Below the pieces are notes generated by a model. It ran no database searches, was not told the DNA's origin, and saw only the letters and a list, made by a program, of their open reading frames with translations. Source: Prado023 sp963700475 (GTDB lineage Bacteria > Actinomycetota > Actinomycetes > S36-B12 > CAIYMF01). Taken from it: a stretch of 64,000 bases of DNA. The stretch spans positions 496,001-560,000 of the forward strand of contig CAVOXR010000015.1 of assembly GCA_963700475.1 (NCBI GenBank), written 5' to 3'. The position numbers and the translations under genes were made by a program. Within the stretch, counting starts at the first letter, position 1, and the number at the start of each line of letters is the position of its first letter. Of the stretch, positions 57,471 through 64,000 are shown in pieces.

Positions 57471-58655
57471 ATGGTCACCGCCCCGTTCGAGGTCCTGCGC
57501 CCAGAGCAGCTCCGCCGCCGCACGTCGATCAAGTGGCAGTACTACGGTCCGGACGTCCTGCCGGTGTGGGTGGCGGAGATGGATGTGCTCCTCGCGCCTG
57601 AGGTGGTTGAGGCCCTGACCGAGGCCGTCAGGGCTGGTGATACCGGGTACCCGAACTTCGGGACCACCTACAAGGAGGCACTGGCGGAGTTCGCCCCGGT
57701 CCGCTGGGACTGGAACCCGGACCCGGCTGACATGGCACTCTGCGCCGACGTGATGACCGGGATCCGGGTCCTGGTCGAGCGGTTCGCGCCGCCCCGGGGC
57801 GCCGTGGTGATCCCGAGTCCGGTCTATCCGCCCTTCGCCAGCTTCACCCGGGAGGTCGGTCGGAAGGTGGTGGCGGTCGCCCTCACCGCCGAAGGGCGGC
57901 TGGACGTGGCTGCGATCGACGGGGCCCTGGCAGCGAACCCGACCGATGCCGCCTCGCGTCGCACCGTGCTGCTCCTGTGCAGCCCGCACAACCCGACCGG
58001 AGTCGTCCATACCGCCGCCGAACTGGCCGCTGTGGCCGGGTCCGCGCAGCGTCACGGCGCACTGGTCATCGTGGACGAGGTGCACGCGCCTCTGGTCCCC
58101 GAGGGTGCGACGTTCGTTCCGTGGTTGGCGGTTGCCGACCACGGCTTCGTGGTCACCTCCGCGGCCAAGGCGTTCAACCTCGCGGGGCTCAAGGCCGGCC
58201 TGATCGTCGGAGGTCCGGCGAGCCGCGCCCAGCTGAAGCGACTGCCGGACTCCGTGCCCTACGGGGGCAGCCATCTGGGCGTGATCGGTCACGCCGCGGC
58301 CTACCGCTCGAACCCGTCCTGGCTGGACGCGGTGAACGCCAACATCGCCACGAACCGGGCGCTGCTGGCCCAGCTCCTCGCCGAGCGCCTGCCCGGGGTG
58401 GTGCACGGGCCCCCAGCGGCGACCTACCTCGCGTGGCTGGACTTCAGGGGTGTGGGCCTCGGCCCGGATCCGGCCGAGGTGCTGCTCGAGCATGGCCGGG
58501 TCGCGCTCCACGCGGGGCGCCAGTTCGGGCGCGGCGGCATCGGGCACGCCCGGATCAACCTCGCCTGCTCGCGGGAGGTGCTCACCGAGGCTGTGGACCG
58601 GATGGCGCTCGCCATTGCCACCCACGCGGAGGCGAAGGACGCGGCCGGCGGTTGA
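57471..58655 (+). CDS. PatB/MalY-type pyridoxal phosphate C-S lyase
   Basis: 394 residues, fold type I aminotransferase-like. N-terminus with RRRTSIKWQYYGPDVLPVWVAEMD is typical of the PatB/MalY group (cystathionine beta-lyase). PLP lysine is in VTSAAKAFNLAGLKAG; the NPHNPTG-like box reads CSPHNPTG. Cleaves cystathionine or other cysteine S-conjugates. ATG 57471 follows a weak CACGAT by 6 nt. Convergent with the opp genes. Confidence 0.9.
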   Translation: MVTAPFEVLRPEQLRRRTSIKWQYYGPDVLPVWVAEMDVLLAPEVVEALTEAVRAGDTGYPNFGTTYKEALAEFAPVRWDWNPDPADMALCADVMTGIRVLVERFAPPRGAVVIPSPVYPPFASFTREVGRKVVAVALTAEGRLDVAAIDGALAANPTDAASRRTVLLLCSPHNPTGVVHTAAELAAVAGSAQRHGALVIVDEVHAPLVPEGATFVPWLAVADHGFVVTSAAKAFNLAGLKAGLIVGGPASRAQLKRLPDSVPYGGSHLGVIGHAAAYRSNPSWLDAVNANIATNRALLAQLLAERLPGVVHGPPAATYLAWLDFRGVGLGPDPAEVLLEHGRVALHAGRQFGRGGIGHARINLACSREVLTEAVDRMALAIATHAEAKDAAGG

Positions 58656-58684
58656 CGAGCGGGCGCGAGAAGGGGCGGGACCCC

Positions 58685-59644
58685 TCAGGCCAACGCGAAG
58701 CAGGACGCGGCATGCCCTGCCTGGACCGGGAGCAGGGGCAGCGACTCGCCGTGGCACCGTGCTGCGACCTCGTCCGGGAGCCCGGCCTGAAGCACCGGGC
58801 AGCGAGGATGGAACCGGCAGCCGGCGGGGATTCGCGCGGGATCGGGGGGCTCGCCCACCAGCACGATCGGCTCGACTCGGTCGATCTCGGGCACCACCGA
58901 CAGCAGTGCCTGCGTGTACGGGTGCTTCGGCTCGGACAGGACCTCCTCGGTGGTCCCCTCCTCGATGATCCGACCGAGGTACATGACCGCGATCCGGTCG
59001 GCGACGTTCCAGGCCAGGCCCAGGTCGTGGGTGACGATCAGGATGGACAGGCCCAGCTCCTCGCGCAGCCGCAGCAGCAGGGCCAGGATCTCCCCGCGCA
59101 CCGACGCATCGAGGCTGGAGACGGGTTCGTCGGCGACGAGGATCTCCGGCTCGAGCACGAGCGCCCCTGCGATCACGACGCGTTGACGCTGCCCACCGGA
59201 CAGCTCGTGGGGGTAGCGGGCGAAGAACCGCTCGGGCGGGCGCAACCCGACCCGGGACAGCGCATCGGCGACACGCTCCTCCTCGCGGTCCACACCGTGG
59301 ACGCGCAGCCCCTCGGCCACCGACTCGTACACGGTCATCCGCGGGTTCAGCGAGCCCATCGGGTCCTGCAGCACCAACTGCGCACGCCGTCGGTAGGCCT
59401 TGAGCCCCGACCGGGAGGTGGGCAGGTCCTCGCCGTCGACGAGCACCTGGCCGGAGGCCAGTGGCTGCAGCCCCAGGAGCGCGCGCGACAAGGTGGACTT
59501 GCCGCACCCGGACTCGCCGACCAGGGCGACGATCTGACCGGGCATGAGCGTGAGGTTGACCCCGTCGACCGCCCGCGCAGAGGTGTGGCGACCGGTGTGG
59601 AAGCTGACCCGCAGGTCGCGGGCCTCGAGGGCGGGGGAGGTCAT
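58685..59644 (-). CDS. Oligopeptide-type ABC transporter ATP-binding protein (OppF-like)
   Basis: 319 residues from ATG 59644. Walker A GESGCGKST, signature LSGGQRQRVVIAGAL, Walker B ILVADEPVSS. The C-terminal oligopeptide/dipeptide extension has CRFHPRCPVLQAG. ATGA overlap with the upstream ATPase gene. Last gene of the five-gene importer. Confidence 0.94.
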   Translation of the reverse strand: MTSPALEARDLRVSFHTGRHTSARAVDGVNLTLMPGQIVALVGESGCGKSTLSRALLGLQPLASGQVLVDGEDLPTSRSGLKAYRRRAQLVLQDPMGSLNPRMTVYESVAEGLRVHGVDREEERVADALSRVGLRPPERFFARYPHELSGGQRQRVVIAGALVLEPEILVADEPVSSLDASVRGEILALLLRLREELGLSILIVTHDLGLAWNVADRIAVMYLGRIIEEGTTEEVLSEPKHPYTQALLSVVPEIDRVEPIVLVGEPPDPARIPAGCRFHPRCPVLQAGLPDEVAARCHGESLPLLPVQAGHAASCFALA

Positions 59645-60654
59645 CGGGCGCCCTCCTGGAGGTCCGCACGCTCGTCGACCAGCGGGTGACGGCATGCGGC
59701 CATCCGGCCCTCCGCGACGTGAGCGAGCTCCACCTCGCCGCTCACGCAGTCCTCGCGGGCGACCGGGCACCGTGGCGCGAACGAGCAGCCCTGGCCCACA
59801 TCGCCGGGGAACGGCGGGTCGCCGGGCAGCCCGGAGGGGGCGTAGCGGAAGCTCGGGTCGCCGATCCGGGGGAAGGCCCCGGCCAGCGCGCGCGAGTACG
59901 GGTGCGCCGAGCGCTCGAACACGTCGGCGGCGGGACCGGACTCCACGATCCGGCCCGCGTACATGACCGCCGCGCGCTGGCAGACGTCGGCGAGCACCGA
60001 GAGGTCGTGGGAGATGAGGACCAGAGTGAGATCGAGCTCGTCGACGAGGTCGGTGAGCACCTTCAGCACCTGGGCCTGGACCATGACGTCGAGGGCTGTG
60101 GTGGGCTCGTCGGCCACGATCAGTCGTGGACGGCATGCCAGGGCCATCGCGATCATGACTCGCTGGCGCTGGCCCCCGGACAACTGGTGCGGGTACGCCC
60201 GGGAGCGCGCGGCCGGGAGGCCAACCTGCTCGAGCAGCTCGCCGACGCGGCGGTCCACGTCGCCGCGTGTGGACTTCGGCTCGTGGACGGTGATCGGCTC
60301 GGCGATCTGCTCCCCGATCCGTTGCAACGGGTTGAGCCCGTGCAGCGCGCCCTGGAACACGATGCTGGCCTGCGCCCAGCGGAGCGCCCGCAGCCTCTTG
60401 AACGTCATGCCGAGGACGTCGTCGCCATCGACCAGGACCTGGCCGGTGACCGTCGCGGTCTTCGGCTGCAGGCGCAGGACCGTGGAGATCAGAGTGGACT
60501 TGCCGCTGCCGCTCTCTCCGGCGATGCCCAAGGAGGAGCCGGCGGCCACGGCGAGGTCGACCCCGCGCACTGCCGGGACGTCGCCATCGCGCCCGCGGTA
60601 GGTGACGTGCACGTCGCGGAACTCCAGCGCTGGCCCCCGGCCTTGGGTGGCCAT
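59641..60654 (-). CDS. Oligopeptide-type ABC transporter ATP-binding protein (OppD-like)
   Basis: 337 residues. Walker A GESGSGKST, signature LSGGQRQRVMIAMAL, Walker B LIVADEPTTALD; C-terminal CSFAPRCPVAREDC, with four cysteines typical of these ATPases. TGATG overlap with the permease gene upstream. Pairs with the OppF-like subunit. Confidence 0.94.
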   Translation of the reverse strand: MATQGRGPALEFRDVHVTYRGRDGDVPAVRGVDLAVAAGSSLGIAGESGSGKSTLISTVLRLQPKTATVTGQVLVDGDDVLGMTFKRLRALRWAQASIVFQGALHGLNPLQRIGEQIAEPITVHEPKSTRGDVDRRVGELLEQVGLPAARSRAYPHQLSGGQRQRVMIAMALACRPRLIVADEPTTALDVMVQAQVLKVLTDLVDELDLTLVLISHDLSVLADVCQRAAVMYAGRIVESGPAADVFERSAHPYSRALAGAFPRIGDPSFRYAPSGLPGDPPFPGDVGQGCSFAPRCPVAREDCVSGEVELAHVAEGRMAACRHPLVDERADLQEGAR

Positions 60655-61583
60655 CAGCGTCCCCCCTGCTGGCGTGGATCGACGACGTCCTCCAGGGCGC
60701 GTCCGATGAGGGTGAACGCGAGAACCACCGCCACCACGCACAGGCCGGGCGGAAGCACGTACCACCAGGCGCCCACGGTCATCGCCCCGCTCGTGAACGC
60801 GCCGTCGAGGATCGAGCCCCAAGACGGCGACAGCGGGTTGCCGAGGCCGAGGAAGCTCAGGGTGGTCTCGCTGAGGATGGCCAGGGCGACCATCAGGGTG
60901 GTGTTGGCCAGCACCAGCGGCATCACGTTGGGCAGGATGTGCCGGCGCATCAGGTGGGCGTCCCCGGCGCCCAGTGCCCGGGAGCGCTCCAGGTAGGGGC
61001 GGGCGCCGATGCTCAGGGTCTGGGAGCGCACCAACCGCGCGGTCCCCGGCCAGGACGTGATCCCGATGACCACGATGATGTTGATCAGTGAGGCGCCGAG
61101 AACGGTGGCCAGCACGATGGCCAGGGGCAGGAATGGGATCACCAGGAACCAGTCGGTGAACCGGTTGAGCACCAGGCCGAGGCCACCTCGGAAGTACCCG
61201 GACATGATTCCGATCACCGTGCCGATCAGCATCGACATCACCGTGGCCGCCAGCCCCACGACCAGGCTGATCCGGGCGCCCCACACGATCAGCGCCAGGA
61301 TCGAGCGCCCGCTCTCGTCGGTGCCCAGCGGGAAGCCGGCGGTGGGTGGGCTCATCGGCTCGCCGGTGGCCTGCGTGACGCTGATGGTGCTCGGTGGGAA
61401 CAGCACCGGAGCGAAGACGGCGAGCAGGATGAACACGACAAGGATCACCAGGCCGAGCATCCCGCCTCGGTTGGATCGGAACGCCCGCCAGGTGCGGGCA
61501 CGGGAGGCGCGTCGGCGGGCGCGCGTGACCTGCCGAGCGGAGGTCGGGCTGACGGGATCGAAGCCCGGGCGGGTCATCGTCAT
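60654..61583 (-). CDS. ABC transporter permease (OppC/DppC-like)
   Basis: 309 residues, one N-terminal helix then about five more. EAA loop near RSQTLSIGARPYLERSRALGAGDAHLMRRHILPN. N-terminal cytoplasmic tail basic. ATG 61583 overlaps the oppB stop by one nt. Transport substrate set by the binding protein. Confidence 0.93.
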   Translation of the reverse strand: MTMTRPGFDPVSPTSARQVTRARRRASRARTWRAFRSNRGGMLGLVILVVFILLAVFAPVLFPPSTISVTQATGEPMSPPTAGFPLGTDESGRSILALIVWGARISLVVGLAATVMSMLIGTVIGIMSGYFRGGLGLVLNRFTDWFLVIPFLPLAIVLATVLGASLINIIVVIGITSWPGTARLVRSQTLSIGARPYLERSRALGAGDAHLMRRHILPNVMPLVLANTTLMVALAILSETTLSFLGLGNPLSPSWGSILDGAFTSGAMTVGAWWYVLPPGLCVVAVVLAFTLIGRALEDVVDPRQQGGR

Positions 61584-62638
61584 CAGACACGCACCCGCGG
61601 GTCGAGCACGGCATACATGAGGTCGGCGATGATGTTGGCGGCGATCACGCCGATGGAGAAGAGCAGGAAGGTGGCCTGGAGCAGTGCGATGTCCGGTCCG
61701 CGCAGGGCGTCGTAGGTGAGCAGTCCCAGCCCCGGCCACGAGAAGACGGTCTCCACGGTGATCGCCCCGGAGATCACGAACCCGAGGTTCATGAAGATGA
61801 GGGTGACCGTGGGCAGGATCGCGTTGGGCACCGCGTGGTGCTGGCGCACGACCTTGTCCTTGAGGCCCTTGGCCCGTGCGACCGTGAGGTAGTCCTGGCC
61901 CATCTCGTCGATGAGCGAGGCGCGCATCACCAGCGCGTACTCGGCGAGGTACACCGCGGCCAGGGTGGTCACCGGCAGCACCATGTGCCAGGCGACGTTC
62001 AGCACACCCTCGATGCTGGAGGGGTCCACGCCGGGGGTGATGATCCCGCCGATCGGGAAGATGCCCGGCGTCACGGCCGTGCCGACGCCGAACATGATCA
62101 GCAGGATCATGCCCAGCCAGAACTCCGGCATCGCGTAGAGGGTCAGGGTGACCGCCGATGACACGCTGTCGAAGCGTTCGCCACGCCGCCACGCCGCGCG
62201 GATCCCGATCAGCGTGCCGAAGATCGAGGCCAGCACGATCGCGGTCCCGACAAGCAGCAACGTCGACCCGACGCGGTCGCCGATCAGCTCCCACACCGGC
62301 CGGTTGAACCGGGCGGAGTTGATCGTCGACGCGAAGGGGTTGGAGATGTAGGTCAGGAACTGCTCGCCGATCGGCTTGTCCAGCTCGGCGCGCAGCTTGG
62401 CGATCTGCTCGGGCGCGACATTGCGCCCACGGGTGTAGAGCCCGATCGGGTCGCCGGGCAGCATCCGGAACAGGAAGAAGTTGAAGACCACCACGAAGGC
62501 CAGCGTCGCCAGCCCGGAGCCGACGGACCGCAGCGCGTACCGCGTCCCCGGACTCATCCCCGGGGACCGGGGCGCGGCACTCCCGCTGGCGATCGGGGTC
62601 GGCGGGGGTGCGGCCGCCGCCTCCACGGCGGATCCCAT
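61583..62638 (-). CDS. ABC transporter permease (OppB/DppB-like)
   Basis: 351 residues. A 35-residue Ala/Pro-rich tail precedes the first helix (GLATLAFVVVFNFFLFRMLPGDP). EAA loop RASLIDEMGQDYLTVARAKGLKDKVVRQHHAVPNA; ends LDPRVRV. Starts 2 nt after the binding-protein stop. Confidence 0.93.
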   Translation of the reverse strand: MGSAVEAAAAPPPTPIASGSAAPRSPGMSPGTRYALRSVGSGLATLAFVVVFNFFLFRMLPGDPIGLYTRGRNVAPEQIAKLRAELDKPIGEQFLTYISNPFASTINSARFNRPVWELIGDRVGSTLLLVGTAIVLASIFGTLIGIRAAWRRGERFDSVSSAVTLTLYAMPEFWLGMILLIMFGVGTAVTPGIFPIGGIITPGVDPSSIEGVLNVAWHMVLPVTTLAAVYLAEYALVMRASLIDEMGQDYLTVARAKGLKDKVVRQHHAVPNAILPTVTLIFMNLGFVISGAITVETVFSWPGLGLLTYDALRGPDIALLQATFLLFSIGVIAANIIADLMYAVLDPRVRV

Positions 62639-62640
62639 GC

Positions 62641-64000
62641 CTACTCGGTGTCCTCGTCGGACCTGCGGCGCCGGGCGACCAGCACGACCGCAATGATCCC
62701 TGCGGCCACGAGCGCCCCGAGCCCAGCGAGCAGTGCCGGCCTCACGCCGGTGCCGGTGGAGGATTCCCCCGCCTGCTCGTCGTCGGCCCCTGCCGGGGTG
62801 ATCGACTGGTAGGACCACGTCCCGAACTGGAACAGCAGCGGACCGGAGTCCTTGGGCTGCTGGACGAAGTTCGTGAACTTGTCGGAGCGGTAGGCCTGCA
62901 GCAGGTCGTAGTAGAACGTGATGGCATAGGGCGCCTCGTCGTAGACGATCTGCTGCATCGCCCTGACGATCTGAGCGCGCTTGGCCGGATCGGTCTCCAG
63001 CGCCTGTTCGGCGTAGAGCTTGTCGTACTCCTCGTTGCAGAAGTGCGAGTCCGACAGGCCCGCGTAGATTGTGCCGTCCTCCTTCGAGGAACGCTGGGCG
63101 CAGGTGAAGGTCGACAGCTGGTAGTCGGGATCCGGCTCCACCACCCAACCCCACTCGAACAGGTCGAACCGGCCCTCGCCGTTGAGCTCGATCAGCGTGT
63201 CCTCGGTGACGATGGTCGTGTCGACGGTGATGCCGATCTCCTCCAGCCACCCCTCGACGAACTGCACAGTCTGTTGCGAGGTCTGGGACTCCTGACGGCC
63301 CAGCAGGCGCAGCGTCAGGGGCTCGCCATCGGGACCGACTCGCTTGCCGTCGGGTCCGAGGGTGTATCCAGCCTCGTCGAGCAGCGTGCCTGCCTTGACG
63401 GGGTCGTAGTCGAAGAGAGTGGTCGGCTGGAGGTGGAAGTCGGCGTACAGCGGCGGGATGATCGTGCTTCCCGGGGTGCCGTACACGGCCACCTTGTCCA
63501 CCAGGGTCTGGCGGTCGATCGCGTGGTTGATCGCCTGGCGGACCCGCTTGTCCTTGAGCGCAGGGTTGCCGTCGCCGATCGGCGTCCCGTCAGCCAGGGC
63601 CGCGCCAACATTCATGCCGATCTCGTTGAATCCGTAGTACGCGGCGTTGACCGCGGTGACGCCCGGTTCGTCCTTGATGGCGTCGAAGACGTTGGCCTGC
63701 AGCTCGTCGGCGAAGTCGATCTCGCCCTTGCGCAGGGCCTGGGCGACGGCATCGCCGTTCTTGTAGACCCGGAAGGTGAGCTCGTCGACGGCCGGCGTGC
63801 CGCCGTAGAAGGTGGGATTGGCCTTGAACCGGATGAACTGGCCCTTCTCCCGGTCGATGAGGACGTAGGGTCCGGCCCCGACGATCGGTTGGCCCTCGGT
63901 GGGCTCATTCTCGTAGGAGCGGACCTCCTTGCCGTCGATGTCCTTCCAGATGTGCTCCGGGAGGATGTAGACGGCGAGGTTCTCCATGATCGGCGAGGGC
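62641..64000 (-). CDS. Family 5 extracellular solute-binding protein, membrane-anchored, 5' end off window
   Basis: At least 453 codons, N-terminus missing; the first visible start-like ATG (63987) is internal. SBP_bac_5 signatures include RVRQAINHAIDRQTLVDKV and DYDPVKAGTLLDEAGY. Unlike most, it ends in a membrane helix (LLAGLGALVAAGIIAVVLVARR) and a charged tail, so it is tethered by its C-terminus. Family 5 proteins bind peptides or some oligosaccharides. Neighbouring peptidase and C-S lyase fit peptide use, but this is inference. Confidence 0.92.
   Translation of the reverse strand, partial: PSPIMENLAVYILPEHIWKDIDGKEVRSYENEPTEGQPIVGAGPYVLIDREKGQFIRFKANPTFYGGTPAVDELTFRVYKNGDAVAQALRKGEIDFADELQANVFDAIKDEPGVTAVNAAYYGFNEIGMNVGAALADGTPIGDGNPALKDKRVRQAINHAIDRQTLVDKVAVYGTPGSTIIPPLYADFHLQPTTLFDYDPVKAGTLLDEAGYTLGPDGKRVGPDGEPLTLRLLGRQESQTSQQTVQFVEGWLEEIGITVDTTIVTEDTLIELNGEGRFDLFEWGWVVEPDPDYQLSTFTCAQRSSKEDGTIYAGLSDSHFCNEEYDKLYAEQALETDPAKRAQIVRAMQQIVYDEAPYAITFYYDLLQAYRSDKFTNFVQQPKDSGPLLFQFGTWSYQSITPAGADDEQAGESSTGTGVRPALLAGLGALVAAGIIAVVLVARRRRSDEDTE

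Overview
This is a high-GC actinomycete chromosome segment with dense gene packing and many 1-8 nt start/stop overlaps. The markers are BldD, WhiB1, mIHF, RpoZ, a SigR/RsrA-type pair, an RsbW/SigF-type pair, Kgd, nickel superoxide dismutase and the 24-residue ribosomal protein bL37. Two gene orders are recognisable. bldD-pyrR-pyrB-pyrC-(membrane gene)-carA ... carB-pyrK-pyrD-pyrF-mihF-gmk-rpoZ-coaBC-metK-priA-def-fmt-rsmB resembles Streptomyces. sigR/rsrA ... pdtaS-whiB1-diacylglycerol kinase resembles the Mycobacterium sigH-whiB1 region. No phage, transposase, CRISPR, tRNA or rRNA was seen. Genus cannot be fixed from this window.

Layout. 1-7.4 kb: partial PQQ-type sugar dehydrogenase (-), then gltBD and a small membrane protein. 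7.5-11.9 kb: a TPR-AAA+ ATPase, a TPR membrane protein, pyk and bldD. 12.0-26.4 kb: the pyrimidine operon, split between carA and carB by a GH94 cellobiose phosphorylase (+) and an alpha/beta hydrolase (-). 26.4-34.9 kb: gmk, rpoZ, coaBC, metK, priA, def, fmt, rsmB. 34.9-47.6 kb: an MFS exporter, sigR-rsrA, bL37, an orphan pilT-like ATPase, a secreted protein, an SIS sugar isomerase, a PdtaS-like kinase, whiB1, a diacylglycerol kinase and rsbW-sigF. 47.6-54.9 kb: sodN/sodX, a DUF559 nuclease-like gene between two inverted structured repeats, an MDR oxidoreductase and kgd. 54.8-64 kb: a frameshifted histone-deacetylase-family gene, an S58 aminopeptidase, a PatB-type C-S lyase and a five-gene family-5 ABC importer cut by the window edge.

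Regulation readable in the sequence. Two near-identical PyrR-type mRNA leaders, each hiding a Shine-Dalgarno sequence, precede pyrR and, about 8 kb later, carB. The second leader drives a 21-codon leader ORF that overlaps carB. The inserted genes therefore appear to have split the operon, with carB supplied by its own promoter and PyrR switch. Many other genes look leaderless: a TANNNT-like -10 ends 6-8 nt before ATG or GTG, which fixes many start choices here. A WhiG/FliA-type promoter precedes the pilT-like gene.

Strongest points for follow-up: the split pyr operon with its duplicated leader, the covarying inverted repeats around the DUF559 gene, the mini-ORFs ahead of carB, kgd and the secreted protein, and the single-base frameshift in the deacetylase gene.
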